DNA of 47,997 nt from Propionibacterium sp. (GTDB taxonomy: Bacteria; Actinomycetota; Actinomycetes; Propionibacteriales; Propionibacteriaceae). Positions 1-7,964 of this stretch are shown here, in pieces (the first letter of the stretch is position 1; each line of letters begins with the position of its first letter). Made by a program: the position numbers and the translations under genes. The notes below the pieces were generated by a model. The model was not told the origin of the DNA, searched no databases, and worked only from the letters and a program-made list of their open reading frames with translations. The DNA lies in NCBI GenBank assembly GCA_012517965.1, contig JAAYTZ010000107.1, positions 1-47,997 on the forward strand. The letters are read 5' to 3'.

Positions 1-987
1 CGGGGAAAGCGGGGCGGGCGTGGAGGGGGCGTAGGCCGTCTGGAACGGGTGGGCGGGACCGGGCGCGCCGCGGACGGCGGGGGCGCCCAGGTGCCCGCCG
101 CGCCACCGGCGTCCGAGCAGCAGGGGGCCGGGGCGTCGGCCGACCCGCTGGGCGACCCGCCGGCGGGGTTCCGGTACGAGTCGTTCCTCGATGTCGTGGT
201 GGCCGTGCCGGCGACGTGGGGCTACGCCCAGGCGCCCGGCAGCGACTGGTGTGCCGCCGACTCGACGGAGGACCCGCCGCCGGCCGGGCCCTACGTGACC
301 CTGAACCCGAACCGGCCGGTGCGCGCGATCCTGTGCCCGGGCGCCGTCCCCGAGCACCTCCAGCAGACGCACCTGGAGTGGCGCCGGGCGGAGCCCGGGG
401 ATGTCGACGGCGCCGTCACCCACAACGGGTGGGGGTACACGAGCCGACGCGTCGGGGCGGCGCTCGTGACGGTGGTGCACCGCCCGGGCGACGACGTCGC
501 GGGGACGATCCTGGCGTCGGCCCGGCGGGTGGGGGTCGATCACCACGGCTGCGCCGCGACCGGCCCGACCGTGGCCCGGCCGGAGGCGGCGGCGTCGGGG
601 GCCGAGACCGCGGTGGCGGAGGCGGTGCTGTGCCAGTACGACGACCTGACCGCAACGCCCAACCTGGTGACGTCGACGCGGCTGACCGCGGCGGCGGCGT
701 CCGGGCTGGCGGCGGCGATCGCGGCCTCGCCGACGGCGGCGGGTGCGGCGGTCGAGCCGGACTGCCTGCCGGACGACCGCGACGTCACCCGCGTCGTCGT
801 GCGGCTGGGCGGGGCGGGGACGTCCCGGGAGGTCTGGCTGACCCTCGGCGGCTGCCGGGTGCCGACGTTCGACGACGGCACGACGTATCGGACGCCGACC
901 CGAGCGGCCTGCACCGGCGTGCTGGCCCCGCCGCTGGCCCGCTGGGTCTGGTCGGCGTCGTCGCGCGGGCCCTGCGGTCCGGCGTGA
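1..987 (+). CDS. Hypothetical protein, 5' end outside the window
   Basis: The reading frame is open from base 1 to the TGA at 985-987, so the true start is probably upstream; the first in-frame start codon inside the window is the GTG at 49. I do not recognise a family. The visible part opens with a low-complexity Gly/Ala/Pro stretch, as in a linker after a membrane segment. Two similar-looking globular halves follow, with isolated Cys residues in each (for example WCAAD, ILCPG, HHGCAA, LCQYDD, PDCLPD, GGCRV, AACTG). Such spaced Cys in an actinobacterial protein suggest an exported domain with disulfides, but no signal peptide is visible because the start is missing. It ends 15 bp before the operator of the next gene and is probably a separate transcription unit. 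Confidence 0.6.
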   Translation, partial: RGKRGGRGGGVGRLERVGGTGRAADGGGAQVPAAPPASEQQGAGASADPLGDPPAGFRYESFLDVVVAVPATWGYAQAPGSDWCAADSTEDPPPAGPYVTLNPNRPVRAILCPGAVPEHLQQTHLEWRRAEPGDVDGAVTHNGWGYTSRRVGAALVTVVHRPGDDVAGTILASARRVGVDHHGCAATGPTVARPEAAASGAETAVAEAVLCQYDDLTATPNLVTSTRLTAAAASGLAAAIAASPTAAGAAVEPDCLPDDRDVTRVVVRLGGAGTSREVWLTLGGCRVPTFDDGTTYRTPTRAACTGVLAPPLARWVWSASSRGPCGPA

Positions 988-1001
988 CCGCCGTGCGAAC
1001 C

Positions 1002-1022
1002 ATACCCCCCCGGGTATATACT
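1002..1022 (+). promoter_or_regulatory. CsoR/CstR-type operator overlapping a leaderless promoter
   Basis: ATACCC (1002-1007) and GGGTAT (1012-1017) form a perfect inverted repeat with a C4 spacer, the G/C-tract palindrome typical of CsoR-family operators. A consensus-like -10 box TATACT lies at 1017-1022 and shares its first base with the operator. Its last base is 8 nt before the GTG start at 1031, so transcription would begin at or next to the start codon. A CsoR-family gene lies two genes downstream, which suggests autoregulation. The -35 region (near 994-999) is weak. Confidence 0.7.
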
Positions 1023-1030
1023 CGTGCCTC

Positions 1031-2659
1031 GTGAAGACAGTGATCGTGGGTGGGGTCGCGGGCGGCATGTCCGCCGCGACGAGGTTGCGCCGGCTCGACG
1101 AGCGGGCCGAGATCGTGGTGTTCGAGAGGTCGGGATACGTCTCGTTCGCGAACTGCGGGCTGCCGTACTACGTGGGCGGGGTCATCGAGAAGCGCAGCGC
1201 GCTGCTGCTGCAGACGCCGGCCAGCCTCGCGGCCCGCTTCAACATCGACGTGCGGGTCGGCCACGAGGTCACCGCGATCGACCGCGCCGCGAAGACCGTG
1301 ACCGTCCGCAAGGTCGCCACCGGGGAGACGTCCACCGAGTCCTACGACAACCTGGTCCTGTCGCCGGGCGCCGCGCCGTTCGTGCCCGACATTCCCGGCA
1401 AGGAGCGGGCGTTCGCGCTGCGGAACATCGAGGACGTCGACCGGATGGACTCCGCGATCGGCCTGATCGAGGGCGAGGAGGACCCGCACCGGACCGCCGT
1501 CGTCATGGGAGCCGGCTTCATCGGGCTGGAGGTCGCCGAGAACCTGGCCCACCGCGGCTGGCAGACCACCGTCGTCGAGCTCGCCGACCAGGTCATGGCG
1601 CCGCTCGACCCCGAGATGGCCGCCCTGGTGCAGAAGCGTCTCGAGGCCAACGGGGTCGGCGTGCTGCTCGGGGCGTCCGTCACCGAGATCCAGCCGCGCG
1701 CGGTGGTGCTGTCCACCGGCGAGACCCTGGACGCCTCGCTCGTCGTCGCCGCCATCGGCGTCCGGCCCGAGTCCAAGCTGGCCGTGGACGCCGGCCTGAC
1801 GGTCACCGACCGCGGCGGCATCGTCGTCGACGCCCAGCAGCGCACGAACGACCCCAGCATCTACGCGGTCGGCGACGCCGTGGTCAAGACGGACGCCGTC
1901 GACGACGCCCCGATCCCGAACTGGCTCGCCAGCCCCGCCAACCGGCAGGGCCGTCTCGTCGCCGACGTGATCGCCGGCCGCGACGTGGCCTTCAAGCCGG
2001 TGCTCAACACCGCCATCGTGGGGCTGTTCGGGCTGCAGGCCGCGGTCACGGGCTGGAACGAGAAGCGCGCCCGCGCCGCGGGCCGGAACATCCGGGTCAT
2101 CCACACGCACCCGGCCGACCACGCCGGCTACTACCCGGGCGCCAAGGGCATGTCCCTGAAGCTCGTCGTGGACGCCGACACCGACGCCATCCTCGGCGCC
2201 CAGGGGGTGGGGGAGGCCGGGGTCGACAAGCGCATCGACGTCATCGCCACCGCGATGCGGGGCGGGCTCACGGCCTCCGAGCTCACCGACGTCGAACTCG
2301 CCTACGCGCCGCAGTTCGGCTCGGCCAAGGATCCGATCAACATGCTCGGCATGATCGACGAGAACCTCGCCGCCGGCCTCGTCGAGACCGTGCAGTGGCA
2401 CGAGATCGAGGACGCCGTGGCCGCCGGCGTCCAGATCGTCGACGTGCGGACGCCCGGCGAACACCGTCGCGGCACGCTGCCCGGCGCGATCAACATCCCG
2501 GTCGACGAGTTGCGCGACCGGGCCGGCGAGGTGCGCGACGGCGCCATCATCCACTGCCAGGTGGGCCTGCGTGGCTACATCGCCGCCCGGATCCTCGCCC
2601 AGCAGGGGTTGCGCGTCCGCAACCTCGACGGCGGCTACCGCACCTGGGCCCGCAGCTGA
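1031..2659 (+). CDS. CoA-disulfide reductase fused to a rhodanese domain
   Basis: This is an FAD/NAD(P)H-dependent pyridine nucleotide-disulfide oxidoreductase of the CoADR-Rhd type, which reduces CoA disulfide or CoA-persulfide and polysulfide in the cytoplasm. The N-terminal FAD motif VGGVAGGMSAA (residues 6-16) is followed by the single active-site Cys42 in FANCGLPYY, the hallmark of the CoADR/NADH-oxidase group. A second dinucleotide fold (VVMGAGFIGLEVAE) and the FAD-binding YAVGDA follow. The last roughly 100 residues are a rhodanese domain with IVDVRTPGEH and the active loop HCQVGLRG (Cys near residue 509). The 542-residue length fits the two-domain family. The GTG start fits the -10 at 1017-1022 and would be leaderless. 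A CsoR-family gene follows after 26 bp. Together they suggest a reactive-sulfur detoxification unit. Confidence 0.9.
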   Translation: MKTVIVGGVAGGMSAATRLRRLDERAEIVVFERSGYVSFANCGLPYYVGGVIEKRSALLLQTPASLAARFNIDVRVGHEVTAIDRAAKTVTVRKVATGETSTESYDNLVLSPGAAPFVPDIPGKERAFALRNIEDVDRMDSAIGLIEGEEDPHRTAVVMGAGFIGLEVAENLAHRGWQTTVVELADQVMAPLDPEMAALVQKRLEANGVGVLLGASVTEIQPRAVVLSTGETLDASLVVAAIGVRPESKLAVDAGLTVTDRGGIVVDAQQRTNDPSIYAVGDAVVKTDAVDDAPIPNWLASPANRQGRLVADVIAGRDVAFKPVLNTAIVGLFGLQAAVTGWNEKRARAAGRNIRVIHTHPADHAGYYPGAKGMSLKLVVDADTDAILGAQGVGEAGVDKRIDVIATAMRGGLTASELTDVELAYAPQFGSAKDPINMLGMIDENLAAGLVETVQWHEIEDAVAAGVQIVDVRTPGEHRRGTLPGAINIPVDELRDRAGEVRDGAIIHCQVGLRGYIAARILAQQGLRVRNLDGGYRTWARS

Positions 2660-2685
2660 AGGTCCGACCCGACCGGGAGGTCAGC

Positions 2686-2949
2686 ATGAGCAGCACCGAC
2701 GAGGCCGAGCGCCGGGCCGTCCTGAACCGACTGCGCCGGGCCCAGGGGCAGTTGACGGCCGTGATCGCCATGATCGAAGACGACCGCGACTGCAAGCAGA
2801 TCGTGACCCAGCTCTCGGCGGTGTCGAAGGCCATCGACCGGGCGGCCGTCAAGATCGTCACGCTCAACCTCAAGGCGTGCGTCACCGGCAAGAACCCGGG
2901 CGGGCCGGACGAGGGCGAGCTCGAGAAGCTCTTCATGAGCCTCGTCTGA
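2686..2949 (+). CDS. CsoR/CstR-family transcriptional repressor
   Basis: This 87-residue all-helical DUF156 protein has the family pattern RLRRAQGQLTAVIAMIEDDRDC and Cys65 in NLKACV. CsoR copper sensors use Cys36, His61 and Cys65. Here Cys36 and Cys65 are present but position 61 is Asn. Loss of the His is expected for persulfide-sensing CstR-type members, where the two Cys react to form di- or trisulfides. With a CoA-disulfide reductase/rhodanese gene upstream and a matching operator at 1002-1017, a sulfide/persulfide sensor is the better call than a copper sensor (inference). GGGAGG at 2675-2680 supports the ATG. The 3' end overlaps the end of the convergent ABC ATPase gene by 17 bp. Confidence 0.88.
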   Translation: MSSTDEAERRAVLNRLRRAQGQLTAVIAMIEDDRDCKQIVTQLSAVSKAIDRAAVKIVTLNLKACVTGKNPGGPDEGELEKLFMSLV

Positions 2950-4000
2950 CCGCTACCGAAGCGTCGGCCCCGGACGGCACCAGCCGTCCGGGGCCCGTCG
3001 CGCTCACGCGCACCGGCGCCCCGGGGGCGGGGGCGGCGTCCGCGGGGCGCGCGAGGACCCGCCCCCCGGGGACGGCCACGGTGACCAGCGCGTCGTGCCC
3101 GTGGTAGGCGACGTGCTCGACGAGCCCGGCCGTGCCGGGTGCGTCCGGGCCGAGCCGCCCGGCGGCGTCCGTGACGGTCAACCGGACCCGCTCCGGCCGC
3201 AGCAGCAGGACGCCGCCGGAGCCGACCGCCGGAACCGGGCCGAGCGGGGTGCGGTAGAGGCCCGGTCCGGCCGGCTCCGCGGGCCAGAGGTTCGCCTCGC
3301 CGACGAAGCCGGCCACCCACGCGTCCGCCGGCTCGGCGTAGACCTCCGCCGGCGTGCCCACCTGCCGCAGGACGCCGCCGCGCAGCACCGCGATCCGGTC
3401 CGCCATCGACAGGGCCTCGCCCTGGTCGTGGGTGACGAGCAGGGCGGTCGCGCCGGCCGCCCGCAGCGCCCGCCGCACCTCGTGGCGGAGCTCCGCCCGC
3501 AGCGCGGCGTCCAGGGCGCTGAAGGGCTCGTCGAGCAGGATCAGGTCCGGCCGCGGCGCGAGGGCCCGCCCGACTGCGACCCGCTGCTGCTGGCCGCCGG
3601 AGAGTTCGTGGGGCATCCGGCCGCCCAGGCCCGCCAGGCCCACCAGCTCGAGCACCTCGGCGACGCGCCGGGCGTCCGGGCGGCGGCCGAGGCCGAAGCC
3701 GACGTTGCCGGCGACGTTCAGGTGGGGGAACAGGGCCCCGTCCTGCGGGACGAGGGCCGCGCCGCGCCGGTGCGCGGGCACGTGCAGCCCCGGTCCGGCC
3801 ACGGCGCGCCCGGCGATCTCGATGCCGCCGCCGTCGATGCGCTCCAGCCCGGCCAGGGACCGCAGCAGGGTGGTCTTGCCGCACCCGGACGGCCCGAGCA
3901 CGGCGAGCAGCTCGCCGCGGGCGACGTCCAGGCCGACCCCGGCCAGGGCGGCGACCCGGCCGTACGCCTTGGTGACTGCGGTGAGGGTGACCTGGCTCAC
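2933..4000 (-). CDS. fbpC: Iron(III) ABC transporter ATP-binding protein
   Basis: This cytoplasmic ATPase energises the two-domain permease encoded just upstream. In order it has Walker A GPSGCGKT (residues 36-43), a Q-loop (VPQDGALFPH), the signature LSGGQQQR, Walker B LILLDEPFSALD and the switch His in VTHDQGEA. A C-terminal TOBE-like region follows (VLLLRPERVRLTV), giving 355 residues, typical of FbpC/PotA-type ATPases. The frame runs on upstream inside the permease gene, but the start is set by the GTG at 3998-4000, which overlaps the permease stop as GTGA. It is the last gene of the fbpA-fbpB-fbpC-like operon, so it should share the iron-box control at 6689-6722. Thiamine or another substrate is the main alternative to iron. 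Confidence 0.9.
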   Translation of the reverse strand: MSQVTLTAVTKAYGRVAALAGVGLDVARGELLAVLGPSGCGKTTLLRSLAGLERIDGGGIEIAGRAVAGPGLHVPAHRRGAALVPQDGALFPHLNVAGNVGFGLGRRPDARRVAEVLELVGLAGLGGRMPHELSGGQQQRVAVGRALAPRPDLILLDEPFSALDAALRAELRHEVRRALRAAGATALLVTHDQGEALSMADRIAVLRGGVLRQVGTPAEVYAEPADAWVAGFVGEANLWPAEPAGPGLYRTPLGPVPAVGSGGVLLLRPERVRLTVTDAAGRLGPDAPGTAGLVEHVAYHGHDALVTVAVPGGRVLARPADAAPAPGAPVRVSATGPGRLVPSGADASVAVRRGS

Positions 4001-5592
4001 GGGTGGGTCCTTCCGATCAGGCCGCTGCCGTGCACGAGGGCCCAGGTGGGTCCGGCGGCGAGCAGCACGACCAGGGCGGCGTAGGGGGCGGCGCCCGCGT
4101 AGGCCTCGACGGCGGTGTGCGACCACACCCGGGTGGCCAGGGTGTCCATTCCCGTGGGCCGCAGCAGCAGCGTCGCCGGCAGCTCCTTCAAGCAGGCCAG
4201 CAGCACGAGCGCGGCCCCGGCGCCGATGCCGGGCGCGGCCAGGGGCAGGGTGAGCCGCCGGAACACGGCCCCCGGGGTGGCGCCGAGGGACCGGGCGGCG
4301 TCCTCGACGCCGGCCGTCGCCTGGCCCGCGGCCGCGGCGATCGCCCCCACGGCCAGCGGCAGGAACAGGGCCGCGTAGGCCACCGCCAGCAGCCACACCG
4401 ATTGGTAGAGCGGGTAGGCGACGTTGACGCCGAAGAACACCAGCGAGAGGCCGACGACCACGCCGGGCAGGGAATGCGCCAGGTAGGCCGCGCGCTCCAG
4501 CAGCAGGACCGCCGGCGTCGGCGTCCGGGCGACCAGGAGGCCGAGCGGCAGGGCGAGCGCCGTGGTCAGCAGGGCGCCGAGCAGCGAGACGCCGAGGGAG
4601 GCCGCCGCCGCCGCGGCGATCTCGCTCGCGGCGCCGGGCCGCGACGCCCCCGCCGCGAGCCAGCGCCCCAGGGCGGCCCCCGGGACCCCCAGCGCCAGGG
4701 CCAGGACGCCCCCGGCGCCGATCAGCGCCGGCGCGGTGGCGCGGCCCAGCCGGACGCGGCCCGGCGGCCGGGCGCCGGAGGAGCGGGCGTAGCGGGTGCG
4801 CCCGCGGCTGCGGTCGGCGCCCAGCAGCAACAGCCCCAGGCTGAGCAGCACCAGCACGTTCGACAGCCCGAGCGCGCCCACGCGGTCGAAGCCGGAGGAG
4901 AGGGCGGTGAAGATCGCCCGGGTGAAGGTGTCGACACGCAGGATCGACACCGCCCCGAAGTCGGAGAGCACGTACAGCGCGGCCAGCAGGAAGCCGGAGA
5001 CCAGGGCGGGTCGCAGCCGGGGCAGCGTCACCTCCCGGAACGTCTCGGCGGGGGTGCGGCCCAGGGAGCGGGCGACCTCCTCGGGGCCCGGGTCCGCGCC
5101 GACCAGGGCGGCCGCGACCGGCAGGTACACGTACGGGTAGGTGTACAGCGTCAGCACGACGACCGCGGCCCAGAAGCCGTCGAAGCGCGACCCCGACCAG
5201 AGGTCGGCGACCGCCACCCAGGCGTAGGCGGCCACGTAGCTGGGGACCGCCAGGGGCAGCGCGGCCAGCACGGCCAGCGTCCGGCGGAACGGCACCCGGG
5301 TGCGCGTCACCAGCAGCGCCAGCCCCAGCCCGAGGCCGACGCACAGGACGCCCACGAGCCCCGCCAGCGCGAGGCTGCGGGCGGTCAGGAGGGCCACGCG
5401 GGGGGTGAGGATCTCGGCGGCCAGCCGGGCCCCCCCGACGTCGGCCGACCGGACGGCCAGGTAGGCCAGCGGCAGCAGCGCCACCGCGACCGCGGCGAGG
5501 GCCCCCGCCGTGGTCCACGGGTGTTCCCGGGCCGGCCCCAGGCCGGACCGGAGCGCGGTGGCCGCCGACGCGGCCGCGTTGGTTGTCGTCAC
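3997..5592 (-). CDS. fbpB: Iron(III) ABC transporter permease, double-domain FbpB type
   Basis: This 531-residue membrane protein has about twelve hydrophobic segments in two homologous halves, the arrangement of FbpB/ThiP permeases. Each half carries an EAA-type loop that contacts the ATPase: EEVARSLGRTPAETFREVTL in the first half and EDAARSLGATPGAVFRRLTL in the second. The GTG start at 5590-5592 overlaps the stop of the binding-protein gene, and its own TGA overlaps the ATPase start; both overlaps are 4 nt, indicating tight translational coupling. It would form the channel that moves iron delivered by the upstream lipoprotein. The iron assignment rests on the binding protein and on the DtxR-type boxes, not on the permease alone. 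Confidence 0.88.
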   Translation of the reverse strand: MTTTNAAASAATALRSGLGPAREHPWTTAGALAAVAVALLPLAYLAVRSADVGGARLAAEILTPRVALLTARSLALAGLVGVLCVGLGLGLALLVTRTRVPFRRTLAVLAALPLAVPSYVAAYAWVAVADLWSGSRFDGFWAAVVVLTLYTYPYVYLPVAAALVGADPGPEEVARSLGRTPAETFREVTLPRLRPALVSGFLLAALYVLSDFGAVSILRVDTFTRAIFTALSSGFDRVGALGLSNVLVLLSLGLLLLGADRSRGRTRYARSSGARPPGRVRLGRATAPALIGAGGVLALALGVPGAALGRWLAAGASRPGAASEIAAAAAASLGVSLLGALLTTALALPLGLLVARTPTPAVLLLERAAYLAHSLPGVVVGLSLVFFGVNVAYPLYQSVWLLAVAYAALFLPLAVGAIAAAAGQATAGVEDAARSLGATPGAVFRRLTLPLAAPGIGAGAALVLLACLKELPATLLLRPTGMDTLATRVWSHTAVEAYAGAAPYAALVVLLAAGPTWALVHGSGLIGRTHP

Positions 5593-6662
5593 GCCAGCCC
5601 GGCGTCCTTGATCAGCTCGATCGACCGCTGCAGGGCGTCGAGGTCGTTGAGGTCGACGTCCGGGCCCTTCAACTCGCCGAGCGCCGGGACGCCCGCCGGT
5701 CCGGCCACGCCCGCCACCAGGGGGTACTCGAAGGTCTTCTCGGCGAAGTAGGCCTGGCCGGCCGGTGAGAGCAGGTGCTCGACGAGTGCCTGCGCGTCGG
5801 CGTCCGGCTGGTTGCGGGTGAGCGCCACGCCGGAGATGTTGACCAGGGCGCCTACGTCCCCGGCGCCGAAGAACGACAGGCGGGTGTGGAGCGTGCCGGG
5901 GTCACGACCGAGTTCCTTGGCCTTCTCGAACAGGTAGTAGTGGTTGACGAGGCCGAGCGGGTAGGCGCCCGCCTCGATGTCGCCGACGATCACGCCGTTG
6001 CGCTCGCGGAGCTGCGGGTCGTTGGCCTTCAGGGCGGCCAGGAACTCGGCGGTCTTGGCGTCCCCGTGCAGGACGCGCATGGCGGTCACGAACGACTGGA
6101 ACGACGCGTTGGTGGGGGCGATGCCGACCTTGCCCTTCCACTCCGGCTTCGTCAGGTCGAACACGGACGCCGGCAGTTGCGCCGGGGTGAGGGCCCGGCT
6201 GTCATAGGCGAGCACGCGGGAGCGGCCGGTCACGCCGACCCACCGGCCGGCGTCGTCGCGGTACCGCGCGGGGACGAGGCGGGTGATGCTGTCCGGCATC
6301 GTCGTGGTCAGCTGCTGCTTGGTGAGGACGCCGAGGGCGCCGGCGTCCTGGGCGAGGAAGAGGTGGGCCGGGGTGCGGGCGCCCTCCTCGACGAGTTGGG
6401 CCGCCAGCTCGGCGGTGCCCGCGTAGCGGACCTCGACCGTGATGCCGGTCTGCGCGGTGAAGTCGGCGAGCAGCGGCTGGATCAGGCTCTCGGCGCGGCC
6501 GCTGTAGAGGATCACCCGGTTGTCGGATGCCCCCGGCGCGGCGGTGGCGCCGGGATCGGGTCGCCCGTTGGTGGGCGCGGCCGCGGGTGCGGCGGAGCAG
6601 CCGGTGAGGAGCAGGGCCGAGGCGAGGAGGGCCAGCACCGCCCCCCGGGTGGTGTGAATCAT
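5589..6662 (-). CDS. fbpA: Iron(III)-binding ABC transporter lipoprotein, FbpA type
   Basis: This is a 357-residue extracytoplasmic solute-binding protein. A lipoprotein signal ends in LLLTGC with acylated Cys22, followed by a Pro/Ala/Gly linker. The mature part reads as an FbpA-family binding protein (ILYSGRAE, FLAQDAGALG, WKGKVGIAPTNASFQ). It has the adjacent tyrosines Tyr242-Tyr243 in NHYYLFEKAKE, the position that ligates ferric iron in this family. The ATG at 6660-6662 has AGGAG just upstream on the minus strand. It leads the three-gene operon and is preceded by two overlapping iron boxes, so expression should rise when iron is scarce. Iron is the likely substrate, by motif and regulation; I cannot exclude a ferric chelate. 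Confidence 0.9.
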   Translation of the reverse strand: MIHTTRGAVLALLASALLLTGCSAAPAAAPTNGRPDPGATAAPGASDNRVILYSGRAESLIQPLLADFTAQTGITVEVRYAGTAELAAQLVEEGARTPAHLFLAQDAGALGVLTKQQLTTTMPDSITRLVPARYRDDAGRWVGVTGRSRVLAYDSRALTPAQLPASVFDLTKPEWKGKVGIAPTNASFQSFVTAMRVLHGDAKTAEFLAALKANDPQLRERNGVIVGDIEAGAYPLGLVNHYYLFEKAKELGRDPGTLHTRLSFFGAGDVGALVNISGVALTRNQPDADAQALVEHLLSPAGQAYFAEKTFEYPLVAGVAGPAGVPALGELKGPDVDLNDLDALQRSIELIKDAGLA

Positions 6663-6688
6663 GGAGGAGTCTCCTAGTGAACAGTCAG

Positions 6689-6722
6689 TTAGGTAAGCCT
6701 TACTTAGGTAAGCCTAACTTGT
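6689..6722 (-). promoter_or_regulatory. Two overlapping DtxR/IdeR iron boxes
   Basis: Two overlapping 19-bp windows match the DtxR/IdeR consensus TWAGGTWAGSCTWACCTWA. TTAGGTAAGCCTTACTTAG at 6689-6707 matches 17 of 19 positions and TTAGGTAAGCCTAACTTGT at 6704-6722 matches 16 of 19. The AT-rich block stands out from its GC-rich surroundings. It lies 27 bp upstream of the fbpA-like start, where a bound repressor would cover that promoter. The divergent rpsF unit has its own candidate -10 about 75 bp away. Confidence 0.85.
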
Positions 6723-6797
6723 TGGTTTCGCCCGCTGCCAGCGGCGTCCCGCTCCTTGGCTCCGGCCCCCGATTCGGCCGCCGGCCGCCTCGGCGGG

Positions 6798-6803
6798 TAG
6801 AGT
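6798..6803 (+). promoter_or_regulatory. Candidate -10 box of the rpsF operon
   Basis: TAGAGT fits the actinobacterial TANNNT pattern and would place the RNA start near 6810, giving a leader of about 95 nt before rpsF. No convincing -35 is visible, so this is tentative. Confidence 0.35.
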
Positions 6804-6852
6804 GTCCCCTCGGCGTCCCCTCCGAGGGGTACGCCAGGCATCACGCCCTCCT

Positions 6853-6873
6853 GCCACGGGAGAGACCCGTGGC
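6853..6873 (+). promoter_or_regulatory. Hairpin in the rpsF leader, possible autoregulatory element
   Basis: GCCACGGG (6853-6860), the loop AGAGA and CCCGTGGC (6866-6873) form a perfect 8-bp stem. It sits 12 nt before the AGAGGAGGTG ribosome-binding region of rpsF (6886-6895). bS6/bS18 binding to the leader of their own mRNA is known in several bacterial groups. Whether this hairpin does that here is inference. Confidence 0.5.
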
Positions 6874-6905
6874 CGCTTGCAGACCAGAGGAGGTGGAGTA
6901 CGCGT

Positions 6906-7247
6906 ATGCGCAAGTACGAGATCTGCGTCATCATCAACCCCGACGTCGACGACCGTCAGGTCAACGGCCTCGTGGAGAAGTCGCTGGACGGCTTCAAGAA
7001 GGACGGCGGTGTCGTCGAGAGCATCGAGGTGGCCGGCCGCCGGCGCCTCGCCTACGACATCCAGAAGAAGCCCGAAGGCATCTACGTCTTCCTCAAGCTG
7101 ACCGCGGAGCCCGCAGTCGTCAAGGAGCTGAACCGCCTGTTCACGCTCAACGAGTCGATCCTGCGCACCAAGGTCTTCCGCGACGAGCTCACGCCGGCCG
7201 CTGCCAAGTCGGCGGCCCGGGCGGCGGCGAAGGCCGCGGCCAAGTAG
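6906..7247 (+). CDS. rpsF: Small-subunit ribosomal protein bS6
   Basis: This 113-residue protein starts with MRKYEICVIINPDVDD and carries the bS6 core GRRRLAYDIQKKPEGIYVFLKL, which forms the ferredoxin-like fold that binds 16S rRNA next to bS18. The C-terminus adds a short Ala/Lys-rich tail (ending AAAKAAAK), longer than the E. coli-like core. The ATG at 6906 follows a strong purine-rich ribosome-binding region, AGAGGAGGTG. It is the first gene of rpsF-ssb-rpsR-rplI, the standard bacterial order, and its leader has a stable hairpin at 6853-6873. Confidence 0.97.
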   Translation: MRKYEICVIINPDVDDRQVNGLVEKSLDGFKKDGGVVESIEVAGRRRLAYDIQKKPEGIYVFLKLTAEPAVVKELNRLFTLNESILRTKVFRDELTPAAAKSAARAAAKAAAK

Positions 7248-7316
7248 ACCCGCCGGCGAGACTGTCGGCGGCTGCCGGCAGACTCGGGCTGACCCATCGA
7301 TCCGACGGAGACATCC

Positions 7317-7880
7317 ATGGCAGGCGAAACCATCATCACCCTGGTCGGCAACCTCACGGCCGATCCCGAACTGCGCTTCACCCCCGCGGGGGCGCCGGTC
7401 GCGAACTTCACGGTCGCGTCCACGCCGCGCACCTTCGACCGGCAGACCAACGAGTGGCGCGACGGCGACGCGATGTTCCTCAACTGCTCGGTCTGGCGCC
7501 AGGCGGCGGAGAACGTCGCCGAGTCGCTGACCAAGGGCATGCGGGTGATCGTGCAGGGCCGGCTGAAGAGCCGGTCGTTCGAGACGCGGGAGGGCGAGCG
7601 CCGCACCGTGTTCGAAGTGGACGTCGACGAGGTCGGTCCCTCGCTCAAGTACGCCTCCGCGCGGGTTCAGAAGAACGCGGGCGGCTCCGGCGGCTCCGGG
7701 GGCGGCTACCCGGCGGGCGGCGGCCAGCAGGGCGGCGGCTGGGGCGGAGCCTCCGGCGGCCAGCAGGCCCACGCCGGCGGCCCGCAGGGCGGCTACGGCA
7801 CCCCGTCCGGCGGCTACGACAATCGAGCGGCGGGCAACGACCCCTGGGCGAGCGCCCAGAGCGACGAGCCCCCGTTCTGA
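7317..7880 (+). CDS. ssb: Single-stranded DNA-binding protein
   Basis: This 187-residue protein has an N-terminal OB fold over about residues 1-115 ([65 protein letters not shown]). A Gly/Gln-rich flexible linker follows, and the acidic tip ends DEPPF, which docks partner proteins at replication forks. It coats single-stranded DNA during replication, recombination and repair. The ATG at 7317 follows GACGGAGAC. Its place between rpsF and rpsR is conserved across bacteria and links replication to ribosome synthesis. Confidence 0.97.
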   Translation: MAGETIITLVGNLTADPELRFTPAGAPVANFTVASTPRTFDRQTNEWRDGDAMFLNCSVWRQAAENVAESLTKGMRVIVQGRLKSRSFETREGERRTVFEVDVDEVGPSLKYASARVQKNAGGSGGSGGGYPAGGGQQGGGWGGASGGQQAHAGGPQGGYGTPSGGYDNRAAGNDPWASAQSDEPPF

Positions 7881-7964
7881 TCCGCGGCGGCTCGGCTCGG
7901 TCCGTCGCACCCACGCAATCCAACGTCATTCCGGCGCGAGCCGGGCTCTGAAGGGAGCACCACA

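Noticed and set aside
785-2554. A 589-codon minus-strand frame opposite the CoA-disulfide reductase
   Set aside because: Antisense shadow of a well-supported gene with catalytic motifs.
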